From: Bryum argenteum
Lineage: Eukaryota > Streptophyta > Bryopsida > Bryales > Bryaceae
Assembly (NCBI GenBank): GCA_037043015.1
Contig: CM073322.1
Location: forward strand, 7,389,601 to 7,453,600
DNA: 64,000 bases
Reading direction: 5' to 3'
Shown here: piece by piece, positions 9,531-22,145 of the stretch
How positions within the stretch are numbered: position 1 is the stretch's first letter
Layout of the letters: each line of letters begins with the position of its first letter
Made by a program: the position numbers and the translations under genes
Notes under the pieces: model-generated
The model's database searches: none
Told to the model about the DNA's origin: nothing
What the model saw: the letters and a program-made list of their open reading frames with translations, nothing else

Positions 9531-10883
9531 CCATTCGCTTATACAGGACATTTGCCCGTTTGGAACGTGAATCTATAACCTCGTTGACCGCCTGGTGATG
9601 TCTTCATTCAGTTTATTTGCGATCTTCGAAACCTGATTGGAGTTGCCAATTAGGGTTAGATACACTAATTACGTTGTAAGTTTTAGTATTGGGCAACATT
9701 TTTACTCTCTATATTGATCAAGGTCTATGGGGATCCTTCCACAGACTTACTGAAATCATAGCTCAGTATAAATGGTTACAAAACAAAAGTAAAAATTTAT
9801 GGCATTCTCAAATCTTAGAATAATCTAACACTAATCTACCTATTTAGTATAGCGGTTAACCGTATTGGCAAACACTGGACCTCCGTACATACCAATGTGT
9901 GTATACACGGGACTGCAACATTTACCGCCACAATATACTCAACAATCTCACCTACTACGATTTCATGCCAAACTCGCCAATTTAAGTAAGAGATGGAAAT
10001 GCTCAGGCTAGAAAGATTCCTGACAAGTGCTAGCTAAGTCAAGGTCCGAAGAATCCGAGCACACATGCATGGTCCCGATGATCCAATCATCTACAGTACT
10101 CATCCAGCTGGACATATAATCGGTACATCATTTGCGGGGCTTTTGTACGCAGGTACCGACACCAGGTACAAGCGGAGGTACAAGCCAGGGACTATATATC
10201 TTGGTTGCAGACAGAGCTCTTCGGTCGATTGGATCAAAGGATAGGCGCTAGGATGCTCTTACTTGAGCTCTGAGATCGAGGGCCTCTTTCTAGTTGCTTG
10301 ACATGAAGCTCCGGCGGGGGGCTATTGAGGTGTGGCTGCTTGCGGTTGTAGGCGCTCTTGTCTCGACATTCTGTTCCTCAGGAGCTTTGGCTCAGGGTAG
10401 GGTTTGGTGTTGCGTTTGTTGTTCCATTTACTCTTTCGATTGTTTTGAACGAGATATGAATGAACATTTGTCTAGAATGAATCTGAACTGCGTTGACCAT
10501 GATTGTCTACGCTTTTAGCTAGTTCTCATATGAGTTTTCTAGAATGACTGTGTGATTGATTAAACAAGGTGAACATTGAGAAAATCTGGCAGTCGACGAG
10601 GTCGGTAACTAGATTATCGATGAAGAGTGAGAGGTTGATGATGCTGCAGACATAACGTACGCGGCCTTTACGTACGTGGACTGCGGTGCAACAACCAATC
10701 ATGAGGATTCACAAAGAGACATCTATTGGGTGACTGACACTGGATCCATTGGATATCCTAGCAAAATCCCCTTCATTTCCACGGGAACGGCAACCAACGT
10801 GACGTTGAACTCAACCAATGCCTCATCCCACGAGTTCGCCACGCTCCGCTACTTCTCCAACGATCTCCAAAAGAGTTGCTACA

Positions 10884-10888
10884 CTCTG
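10884..10888. repeat. Left target-site duplication CTCTG of the LTR retrotransposon
   Basis: CTCTG directly precedes the LTR start TGTGAGG at 10889 and reappears at 18232-18236 directly after the LTR end TTCACA. Removing one copy with the element restores the malectin exon reading (SCYTL continuing into AVIKNSTYY). Confidence 0.85.
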
Positions 10889-13311
10889 TGTGAGGTCAAA
10901 TCCCGGTGTCCCGGTTTCTAACTCACAAGTGGGCCGTGGGGATGGGTGCACACAAGACAATCCTTCCAAGCAATGGACAATAAACTTCATACATGCATAC
11001 AATTTCTAATTCGAATTCAACATAAAAGCACAATCATTCAATCAAGCCTCAATTTAATCCCAAACATGTAAATCCAGCAGTGAAGTGAGTCTCCCAAAGC
11101 ATACCTAGGAGGTTCAAATAGCCCTCATTTGACCACCAAGTGCCTAGGGCTCAATTGTGGGCACAAAACGACCAAAATGAACGCGTGAGGCCTCCAAAAC
11201 GCGTATGGACCAAGAGGTCCAGCACACAACTTAGGGTTGGAAAAGGTTGCAAATCACCTCTAAACACCTTCTACCTCAATCCTAAACACCCCAATCAACA
11301 TATGAGTGCCAACAATTCCCTAAGCATGCAATTCACCACTTCTAACACAATTTAGGTTCAATTGGGGAATATTGGGCAGCGCTTCCGCACTCGACCCTAA
11401 TCCCCGAAATTTTAAGGTTTACTGGTTCAGCCCTTAAAACGGGCAGCGCTTCCGCGCTAATGACACATTACCGATCTTTTCCACTTAAATTTATAAATTT
11501 CAGCTTGAATTTTGGGCAGCGCTTCCGCACTACCCTTACTTTTAGTGAAATCTAGCACTTAGTTACCTAAATCAGCAAGACACCAATGTCCAAAGACACA
11601 ACCATCCACACAAGCACAATACAATATTACTAACCCAAACAAGCATGTTTTGTGGCAACGAATCCTGCCATTTTCAATATGAATGCTCACAATTTCCACT
11701 AAGCAATCTAACTCATGACCGTAATTGAATCAAGCAAGGGAGAGGGAGATAAGGGGTTGCTCCCTAATATCCCCTGTCAACCCTCCGTATTATCACGGAG
11801 GGGACAGGGCGTCGGGAACTGCTGCTGCCGCTGTCGCTTGCCGTCGATGATGTCGCCACCGCTCTCCTCGTGATGTTGTCCGATGCTGGCTCCGGTGCCT
11901 GATGCAGCTTCCGCTGCCGGTACTGGTCCTCGTGATCGTGTGCCGCTCCTGTGTTGATCGCCGTTGCAACCAACCCCACCTTCGGCGCGGCCGATCGACG
12001 TCGACGCTTCCGTTCCGACCTTGCCGGCAATGGTCCTCCGAGGCTGCCCCGGAATCCGACCGCCGGTGGTATTGCGACCTTGAGTGGGAGAGACACCGGT
12101 CGAACGGGCTCCCCGATCTCCTTCCGCTAACCGGTCCTCCTCCGAATGCTGCCGATGCCGTTCGCGCTGGAGCTGCTCCCTCCGGCCGCTCGACTTCCAC
12201 CCCGAGCAAGTTCCCCGCCTGGTCGGCGATTCCAATGGCGTTGTCGGTGCCGGTATCGCCGGCTCGCCTTCAGTTGTCGAAGTCGGCGCTGTGGATGCCT
12301 CCGCCAGTGCCGGTAGTGATGGTCCGTTCTCTGTCCAGCCGCCTCGGCTGCTGCTGCTGATAGCGGTCGACGTCTTCGGCGCTTCCCTGAACTCTGACCG
12401 ATCCCTCCGTTGCTGCTGCGTGGTCCACCGTTCTTTTCACGATCAGCTGCCGAATCACGTGCTCGCTTGGCCGACGACAACCCCAATTCCACTGAGTCTG
12501 CTGGTCCGAGCCGATGCAGCCTCCGCTGCTACCTCGACTCCCTTAACGCTCGCGCCGTCACCAGTTGATGCAGATCTCTCTTACCCCCACTTCCGGTGCC
12601 GTCCCTCCTTCTGCAATTCTCCAACAAACTCTCCACACACTTCTTCTCCCACAAATCTCCACTTCGCACAATTTCAGGGAAGAAAAAATCTAGCCTAATC
12701 TCCTGAGTTTCCTTTAGCAATCTACTGCTCTAGGGTTTCGTACCCTAGATCCAATGCCACGAACAAACACAACACAACCGAAAAGCTTGAATCTCCACGC
12801 AAAAAACTCACGCCAAAAAATGCACACACCCCAAAAAACTAGCCTAACGGCTCCTCTCCTCACTCCCCCTCCTCCCTGGCTGATCCAGGGAGGTTGAAGC
12901 AAAAAGCTTCATCCGTCCAATTGGGCGGATTTCATCCGTCCAGGTGGACGGACTTCCATCCGTAGCTTTTCCTAAATAACTAGGCAAGATAAGGGCACTA
13001 ACTTCATACTAGGGGTTTTGTAGAAGGTAAGGGCAAAATGGGGCACCCCAACCTCTACTTAGAAATACTTAATCGCTAAACCATACTAAAACCCCGCCAT
13101 TTAATATATTGGCGTTCATCGAAACTACCAATTTGGTGTAAATTAGAGCAAGAACGGGCCGCTTGTACCAAACCCCCTATGAGACCACGGGTATTCCGTG
13201 AATCCACGAAATGAGCTAAAAAGTCTATTTAAACCATGGAAACATGACAATTACGCACTAATCCTTGCGGAAATGAATTCCCGCTAGAGTGAACCGTTTC
13301 ACGGGTTCACA
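10889..13311 (-). repeat. Left (3') LTR of the gypsy element, about 2.4 kb
   Basis: The repeat begins TGTGAGG and ends GGTTCACA in plus orientation, so both borders have the TG...CA form. Its inner border stretch (13259-13311) is repeated without mismatch at the element's other end (18179-18231). The terminal 22 bases can fold as GTGAACC...GGTTCAC. The GC-rich part 11770-12700 gives long arginine/proline-rich frames on both strands that I regard as non-coding. Confidence 0.7.
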
Positions 13312-13405
13312 GGTGTCGACCATCTGCGGGGCATTTTTGCCTAAAAATGCAACGGACTCAGGGTCTCGAAGTTGGTAGGCAAATGCTCCCATTGGGCTCG
13401 CACGG

Positions 13406-16400
13406 TCACATGTGGTACAACTTACACCGCTCGGCATTTGTGCGAGCGGGGAAAGGAGCGCCATCTAATGTCGCGAGTTGGACGGTGTTGTTTGCACGGA
13501 CATCCCGTACTTCAAATGGGCCTAGCCATATGGCATCGAATTTGCCCGGAAATTCCATCCTTGTGGCATTTTGGAGCATGACTAAGTCTCCTGGAGCTAA
13601 AACCCGCTTCTTATGAAGCTTGTCAAAAGCCAACTTGCGGCGCCGAGCCATTGTCTCAATATGTTGAGCGCTAAGGCGCCGGGTCTCACTCAACCCTTCA
13701 AGCATGAGGACTCGATCGTGGATAGAGTCCGAAATGGGGAGTCTAGCCTCGATTGCTATGCACAAGGAGGGGATCTCGATTTCAATGGGTAAAACCGCCT
13801 CTATCCCGTAAACTAGGGCAAACGGGGTTTGCTTTGTGGTGACCTTGAACGTGGTCCTATATGCCCACAAAGCGGCATTGATTTTGGTATCCCAATCCCG
13901 TTTGTTGTCATGGATAGTCTTCCTCAAAATCCTCACGATGGTTTGATTACATCGTTCGGCTAGGCCGTTGGTTTGAGGATGGTAAGGGGTGGTTTTACGG
14001 TGATCAATTCCGTAAGTCGTGGTAAGTTCCTCAATGAGGTCGTTGAGGAAATGGGTGCCCCGGTCGCTAACCAAAACCCCTGGCACCCCGAAACGAGAAA
14101 AAACATTCTCAAACAAAAAGAGTGCCGTGGTTTTCTTATTTGCCACTTTGACCGCCTTGGCCTCTACCCATTTGGTCAAATAATCGACCGCGAGAATGAT
14201 GTACGCCATTTGGCGTGATGAAGTGGGGTGCACCGGGCCCACGTAGTCTATTCCCCACTTCTCAAAAGGAAGCAAGGGTAGCGAGGGTATTAAAGGGAAC
14301 GCCATGTGGAGGTCATTCCGAGCAAACCGTTGGCATGCGTCACACTTGGTGGCGTGCCGCTGGGCGTCGGCGAACATGGTGGGCCAAAAGTACCCGGCTC
14401 TAAGGATTTTTTGGGCGGTGAGACGGCCCGAAAAATGCCCGCCGCAAATGTCATCGTGGCATGCCACAATTATGCGTGATGCCTCGGGCTCACTAATACA
14501 CCGGCGTAGGACCCCGTCTATGCCCCGCCGGTACAACCGGTTTGCTATAATAGCATAGTGGCGGCTATTGACACGGATTTTGCGCCGCTCATTGGCATCT
14601 AAGTGATCGGGAAGTTTTTGCGTACTCAAAAACTCCGCAATATAGGTGTCCCACGTGGGGGTCACCGTGATGGAGAAAAGGTTGGCATCGGGAAGTTCAT
14701 CCTCGATGTCAACCATGCCCATTGCTTCGGACAACCGTGAGAGGTGGTCTGCTTGAAGATGCAAGCGGCCGGGTTTGTACTCCACGGTATAATCTAGCTC
14801 CTCTAGGAGCAAAACCCATCGTGCCACCCGACCGCTAAGGTCGGGTTTGTTAACCATGTAGCGTAACGCTAAATGATCAACAAAAAACACCACGGGATTC
14901 ATGAGTAAGTAATGCCTAAATTTCTTGGCACTAAACACCATGGCCAAACATTCCCTTTCCGTGGTGGAATAATTCCTTTCCGCGGCGGTTAATTGGCGGC
15001 TAGCAAATGCCACGGGGCGGTCCTTGCCGTTAGGTCCATGTGGTTGACACAATGTAGAACCCACGGCTACCGCCGATGCATCACAATACACATGAAAGGG
15101 GATGTCCCAATTGGGGGGTACAAGGCATGGATAGGAGGTCAACTTGGTCTTGAGGGCATCAAAACCCTCTTGACACTCACGGGTCCACTCAAATTTGACC
15201 TCCTTCCTTGTGAGGTTGGTCAAGGGTATTGCGGCCGTGGCATAATCGGCCATGATGTCCCGATACCACCCAAAATGGCCAAGAGCACGTTGTACGCCTT
15301 TGACCAAAGTTGGAGGTTCAAGGTTGAGAATCACTTCAACCTTTTCGGGGTCCGGTTCCTTGCCGGCCTTGGAAACCACGTAGCCCAACAATACCCCTTT
15401 TTGTACCCCTAGGTACACCTTGGCGGGATTTAAGGAGAGGCGGTTTCGACGGCACCGCACAAAACACTCACGCAACATTGCGTAATGTTCTAATGCACTT
15501 GTTTGGGTGCTAAAATCGTCAATGAAAACCGACATAGACTTATGGAGAAGATCAAAAAATATGGAAGTCATGACTCGTTGGAACGCCGAGGGTGCGTTGC
15601 ACAACCCGAAGGGCATGACCACATAGATGAACGTCCCCCAAGGGGTTGTGAAAGCGGTTTTGTGATAATCATCGGGATGGATGGATACTTGGTTATATCC
15701 CGAGTATCCATCTAGGAAGGTGTAGAGCTCATGGCCCGCCACCTCATCCAAGATTTGGTTCACAAATGGAAGGGGGAAGTGATCCTTTTGGGTGGCTTTG
15801 TTTAAACGACGATAGTCGATGCACACCCTTAACTTCCCATTTTTCTTCTTCACAAGCACCATAGGAGACACCCAATCTGTGATTTCCACCGGTTTAATGA
15901 AGCCCGCCTCTAAGAGCTTTTCCAACTCGGCTTTGACCACGAGTTAGAGGCGGGGGTTCATTCGGCGTTCCTTTTGCCAGACCGGTATGGACCCCGGAAG
16001 TAGGGGAATCGTGTGTTGGGCAATCTCCGGTGGGATGCCCTTGAGGTCTTTATAGGACCAAGCAAAAATATCCCGGAATTCGAGGACAAGACCTTTGAAC
16101 CTCTCAATTTCTTCCGGGGATAATTGAGCCCCCATTTTGATGGGGCGGGGCTCCTCGCCCTTTAGAGACACGTCCACATCTACGCAATCATTGATTGGGA
16201 CCGTGACCGGGTTGGTGGGACCGTGATACCAATCACTTGGCACCGCGGGGTAAATAGGTAAATCGGAACCCACCTCCAAGTTAGTGGAGGTTTTGCGGAA
16301 ATGAAGGGGAGGAGGGAGTATTTCTTCCTCTTCCATTAGCCCTTCAAAACCGAGGTTTTGGGTTCCGTCTATCTCGAGGTTGTAGACCACCTCATAGTCA

Positions 16401-18067
16401 ACCTCATCAACCAAGGTTGTTACCCCGGGGTATGGGCCTACCGGTTCTTCCAAAACTCTCATGGTAGTGATGACATTCACCGATTGTAACCTAGGGGTTT
16501 CAAGGTCCTCGGGATGATCCCGAAGCCATGTGGCGAATTCACGGTCATCCTCCCAATCATAAAGTCCCGGCCCAAGGTTTCTAATCGGGCCTAAATCGAT
16601 GGGATTGATTCCCGGGACCAACGCGGGGTGTATAAGGTCCACGTGTTCACCATCGGTGGATGGCATGGTCTTAGGCACTTCTCCAAGTGTTCCTAAGGAG
16701 GTGGGTACCCGACAACCGATGGTCACCATTGATCGGTTTTCCGGCGGACCAAATTGCAACGTTGATTGATTGATGGACCAACGCTCGTCGGCGTTGGCCC
16801 TTCTCAACCAATCCCTCCCTAAAAGGATGGGATAAGCGGCCTTACTAGCCTCAAGCTTTAATACATGGAAAGTCAATGGATAGACTTCCCCTCCCGCTTC
16901 CATGTGGCAATTGGCGATTTCGCCAAGTGGAGTAATTGGACGTTGGTCCGCCACCTTGACAATGTAAGGGGAAGGGCCGGTAATATCTAAGCCTAGCTTA
17001 GCCATCGTGATGGAGGACATGACGTTGATGCCACTACCGTTGTCAACAACGGCGCCCGGGATGATTCTATCCAAAATAGAGACATCAATCTCGAAGGCAC
17101 CGTCATCTACCAACGGGCTAGTGTACATTTTAGCGGCCATTACCACCTTCCGAGATCTCCGGGGCATTGTCGCCCCTTCCTTGAACTCTTTCTCAATGAG
17201 GGGCTACCTGGATAAGTTGGGCTATGGATATATTAGCCCTAATGGTGCAAAGATCCGTCCAAAGGTCATAATCCGCCGCCGGGTTGAACACTGGTACCCG
17301 AGCCACGGCCCTAGGGGATCCCGGTGTCCGAACTCCGCCGTGTCTACAAACCGATAGAGGTCCTCTACCTCATCATCAAGAGGTTCTAATTGGATACCCT
17401 CCATTGAGGGTTGGTCCAAGGGTGGGTCCGGGGAAAACTCATGCAATTGACTCCTCAAAAACTCCTTCACGGCCGGGATATCCGGTTCCTCTTCCGAGTC
17501 ACTACCCTCTCGGGATATTGTATCAAGAGGTGGATTATTGGCCCGTTGTTGCCGTGTCATGACCGCCACATGGTGTTCAACCGGTTCCCCCACTACCATA
17601 GCAACCACGGTGTCCACCTCCTCATGTATGATTAAATGCATACTTTGATGTATAGGGGGGTGGGCCGCGTTTGGGATGACCCCCGTAGTCGAAGGACCAC
17701 CGGGAGGTACAACGCTATTCCGGACGTCTTGGGAGACCATTGGGTTGGCGTATACCGCCGGCGGTTGAGCACTAGGGGGGACCGGTTGCATCCCCATGTA
17801 ATATTGGACCGGGGGATTACTTGGTCCCGCACCTTGGCTTTGGTCCGACGGTGGTGGAACATAACTAGTAGGAGCCATTGGATACCATGGAGTCGGGTAT
17901 GTTTGTAAAAGGTACCCTTGTGCCGGCTTATCATAGAAGAAGCCTTGGGTGCGGGTTGAGGAGCTTGAAGCCCCCGGAACGGTTTCCGGCTTAGCCTTTT
18001 TTTGGCGGAAACACCGCTCGGTGGGGTGGTTGTCTCCACAATTGTCACACACCACACCGGTCTCCAC
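13406..18067 (-). pseudogene. gag-pol coding region of the gypsy element (fossil)
   Basis: Reading from right to left: a CCHC-like knuckle near 18.0 kb (CDNCGDNHPTERC), an aspartic-protease-like region near 16.8-17.1 kb, reverse transcriptase near 15.3-16.0 kb, RNase H near 14.7-15.1 kb, an HHCC zinc-binding domain near 14.3-14.4 kb and the integrase core near 13.8-14.2 kb. RT before RNase H before integrase is the Ty3/gypsy order, not copia. The region is not intact as a whole. Confidence 0.85.
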
Positions 18068-18122
18068 CCAACACTTTCCCGGACCAATGAGGTGAAATCG
18101 CCCACATGTAGGGCACGGTGTC

Positions 18123-18813
18123 TAGGAGGGTATCTAGAGAGAGGGTATCATAGAAGTCAGGGTATTGAAAGTTATAGGTAATCCTTGCGGAAATGAATTC
18201 CCGCTAGAGTGAACCGTTTCACGGGTTCACACTCTGGCGGTTATCAAAAACAGTACCTACTACCTCCGCCTGTCGTTCTACCACGGCAAATATGACGGCT
18301 CCTCGTTCGCCTCCTTCAACGTGGGTGTGGACGCCACCATCCTCACCGAAGTCACCATCGCAGATCCCACCATCGTGTACTACTGGGAATACGTTGTCGG
18401 GTAGAGAGAATTAGCCCTAGGAAAACTCTGGGTTTCTGGCTGCACCTAAGTCAGATGAGAAGTAGGAGAAGCAGGAGAAAATATCAAACTATATAAGAAA
18501 GTCATTGTAAATAACACAATCAGTATTAAGGATATGTTAAAAGATTAGTATTAATGTGTTAAGTAAACCTTAATTGAGATTAGATTAGCTTAATTAATCA
18601 TAAGTGATTAGACAAAAGATTAGTTGACTAAATAGGATCAATTAAAACTTCTAACCTTGATTAGTCTCTAACTGTGATTAGATTAATAAAACAGAGTTAA
18701 CGTTAATTAATTATGATTAGTGTTAACAAACATGATTAAGGTAATTAAGTTTAATTACCTATAACTTTCAATACCCTGACTTCTATGATACCCTCTCTCT
18801 AGATACCCTCCTA
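18123..18813. repeat. 60-bp perfect inverted repeat flanking the malectin exon fragment
   Basis: 18123-18182 (starting TAGGAGGGTATCTAGAGAG) is the exact reverse complement of 18754-18813 (ending CTAGATACCCTCCTA). The left arm abuts the short right-hand terminal repeat of the gypsy element. The right arm lies in the AT-rich sequence that follows the host exon fragment. The arms are about 570 bp apart. Confidence 0.9.
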
Positions 18814-20289
18814 TCATGCACACACTTAGTAGATAATTTGTAAACTATAACAAACGTTAATGGTTATAAACTGCCTACTTTGATCAAACACCACGGTTTC
18901 ATACGATATTAGAATCATCATACAGCGATATGTCATTGGAAAGCTAATACAACACTCTATAATCATGTTAAAGCACAGATATGAAGGAATAAAACACAAA
19001 ACGCTATCGTCAGTAGAAGTTAGGCCTTCGAAATTTGAAGGCAGCAGACCTCCCTTCACTAAAAAGAGTGTCTACAACTCTCAAAAGCTCCTAATTTGAT
19101 GAGTGATAGCTCTATAGAAAGCTAACTTGTTAAGCTACAGAATCTCAAAAACCTCAATATCAAAAGATGTACAAAAAAACTATAGGGTCAGTTTGAAATA
19201 CGATTGTTAGTATCGCCTCTATGTTGAGAGAGTAAGATACTCCCTCTTCTTCAAATGAACACCACGGCTTCATACTAACTCCAAATTGAACACTCAATAG
19301 CTTTTTACAAAGAAGAACTCAAGATACTCAAACTCTCAAAGTTTCATACTTAGAAACGCTTTTTACAGAACATAGTGACTCCTTAAAGTCACGGTTAACA
19401 AAATCACAAGGCAGCAGACCTCTTTGCACTAAAAAGAGTGTTGCTCCTCCCTCACAAAACGTATGAACTCCCTTGATATCATTTCGGAAAGCTCTCTTAA
19501 CACTCTACAACACTCTCAAAACTTAGCAACTCACTCCAAAACCCAAAACACACTACTCCTCCAAAGCCAGCAGCTCCCAAGGAAAAAGGAGAGAGAGAAA
19601 GGGGGCCACCAAGGCCCATACCATGCCCATGTGGCATCTCTCATGCCATTGGGCATGGATGGTCACCTCCATGCTGCCCCTTATCTCTTATTATCTCCTT
19701 AACTAATGAAATACAAAATACTCTATTCTACCTATTCGGTACCAACCAAATGGTTGGATTTCCACCGAATTATTCTATATATTAACATTATGTAAGAAAC
19801 TCAACATCAACTCCAATCATAAATAAACTAAATGGGTTCCCACTAGGATAATTTCACCCCACCACGTCCTCAAGCTCGTAGTTCCGACTCCCGATGGTTG
19901 AATAAATCCGCCGCCGATATATATGCCAAAGTCGCGGACTTGGTTGGTTGGCTTGAAAGTCGATCTTTGCGTTAATCGGTCCGGGTTCAACCCCACTGAC
20001 CCCGTTGAGCGACACAACCAAATTCGTGACTTGGCTCACTGGCGAGAGTAAACGGCAGAAATAATGCCACCAACCGCGCCCCTACCTCCGATCGCGACAA
20101 GATGCAAGGTGCCTCCAAGATACAGGCCTGTCACGAAAAATTTATTATCCATCCCTCTAGGCCTATACTGTGGTTCTCACCACAAACATATTTTTAATCT
20201 AATAATACACTCATATATTTACCACGTACCAGGTACATGGAAAACTATGAGGTTATCAACTTATATTTAGTTTTTTACAACATATAACT
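18406..20289. other. Probable inserted sequence within the receptor-like gene
   Basis: The malectin reading ends at about 18405 and resumes near 20290. Between them is AT-rich sequence with many GATTAG motifs (18500-18750), a direct repeat of about 35 bp (GCAGCAGACCTC...CACTAAAAAGAGTGT at 19042 and 19410), and a stretch at 19820-20100 of higher GC. No coding domain or clear terminal repeats were found. It could be a non-autonomous LTR-type element, or part of it could be an intron. Confidence 0.45.
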
Positions 20290-22145
20290 GATATCATCAC
20301 GACAACGTCATCCAGCCCCAGCGGAATGTCACGTTCGTCTGCTTGATGCCCAACAGGGCAAACTCCAATCCCTTCATATCGTCCATCGCTTTGCGGGAGA
20401 CGTCCAAATTTATTTTGCCGCCCCGATTGAAAAACCTTCTTGCTAACAACGAAACCATCTACAACGCGTGGAGATTGAACCTCGGCCCCGGTACGGATAC
20501 CGTCAGGTACACACTCAGCTCCTCTCATTTCAACGGTGTAAACACTCTCTGAGTTCTAGGAGTCTCATGCAAGGCATTCACATCTGCAGTATCGGGTCGC
20601 TTGGCGTGTGTAAACATTTGCAACTGGATCGACTCTGCAGGTACCCAGAAGATCTCTTTGGCCGCCTGTGGGTTCCACTGACCAAGAGCTCGCCTCTTAT
20701 CACAGCGACCTCGCCATTAGAATATGACTATGGTGCCCTTATGTGCGGGAGGGTTTAATACCCAAAACACATGTGCCGTTGGCGGCGTTAAGAACGGCGA
20801 TCACCACCAGCGGTAACATGAGTATCTTCCTGCCCCCTCCGGACGGCGCAAACGTATTGTCGGCCCAACTTGTGCTCTACTTCGCGGAGTTTGACGATAG
20901 CTGTAATAAATCTGACAGGCAGTTCCACATCCATGTCCCTGACCCCTATTACAGCGATCGGTACATGAATCCGCGCGCCTTTATCGACGCCTCTTACGGC
21001 TTATGGTTGGATTGGAATCACATGATTTACACCACTTTCTTCAGCGTGCTCTTGTACCCGAACGTGACCCGCACGTCTCTCAGAGGTCCCATTTTGAACG
21101 CTCTGGAGCTTTCGTATTCTCTCGGCAAGAATGCTCTTCCCACCAACGTTGCCGACAGTGAGTGCACCCACTGATCTTGAGCTATTTGAACTTCTGATTT
21201 TATGCACACGTATACTGACGAGTTGGCATCAGTGACGGCAATCGAGGTGATCAAGGGAGAGATGAACTTGGCCAACTGGAGTGGCGATCCGTGTCTTCCA
21301 TACCCACACCCTTGGCTCTCTTGCGCCAACACAAGTACCGGCGAGTTCGAGATTCGTGCAGTGTAAGCACCGATCGAGTAACCCAAGTGACTTTACGTTT
21401 TCAGAGCTTCAACCTCGGAAGCGGCAATTCATTTTGTACTACTGAGGTTTTGTTTGTTGACTTCAGGAATCTTTCAGGCTACCATCTGACTGGACCTATC
21501 TCAACTGCCTTCGGAGACCTCACCCACCTAACAATGTTGTAAGTTTCGCGTTGTATGAGAGAATATCATAATGTACTGGTCAATTTGTCGATTCGTATCT
21601 TCATTGAAGCCATTTATGTACTATGGTCAGTCACTCGTTTGAGGTACGTAACTAATTATATGATTCTACAGACGTTTGGCTATACACGAAGTGACGATTC
21701 TTCTGTCAACATGCAGGGTTCTGGACGACAATCGACTGAAGGGGAATTTTCCGGATCTGCGCCGCTTGATAAATCTGGAAAAACTGTAAGTATCGAGGAA
21801 TTTTTTCACTCCGACAGAAAGTCGATACCTTGCCATTATACCCGCTGACATCAGAAAACGCTTGAATGTGCAGGCATGTGCAGAACAACTTACTGTCTGG
21901 AACAGTTCCGGCGTGGCTGTTCAGTTTGCCTAGTCTAAAACAGTTGTGCGTTACTGAACCTTAAGTCACTCGTGAAATTAATGTGGCTTAACCTTGTGAA
22001 TATAATCTATAATTCAAGGATTGGTGAAAAATCAATTATTTTTGGGTCGGCCTAATCCTTTTCTGAGCGTGATTTGCAGATACATACAGAACAATAACTT
22101 CTCTGGCCCACTTCCAGAACACGGCAACCTCATTCCAGACTTCAG

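Larger units (their letters stand above)
10889..18231 (-). mobile_element. Ty3/gypsy LTR retrotransposon, broken copy inside a host exon
   Basis: The element lies in minus orientation with a 5-bp target duplication CTCTG and TG...CA borders. Its coding region (13406-18067) holds the parts in the Ty3/gypsy order: gag zinc knuckle, protease, reverse transcriptase, RNase H, integrase. It is broken: about two breaks in an otherwise continuous frame, and the right-hand terminal repeat is far shorter than the left. The matching 53 bases at the two ends show no difference, which suggests a fairly young insertion, though the sample is short. Confidence 0.85.

Noticed and set aside
11764-12698. Several overlapping long frames on both strands (arginine-, serine- and proline-rich)
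   Set aside because: They lie in the GC-rich part of a gypsy LTR; long open frames are expected by chance there and none has a domain.
14993-15412. 139-residue plus-strand frame and other plus-strand frames from 13.3 to 17.9 kb
   Set aside because: They are shadows of the minus-strand retrotransposon coding region.
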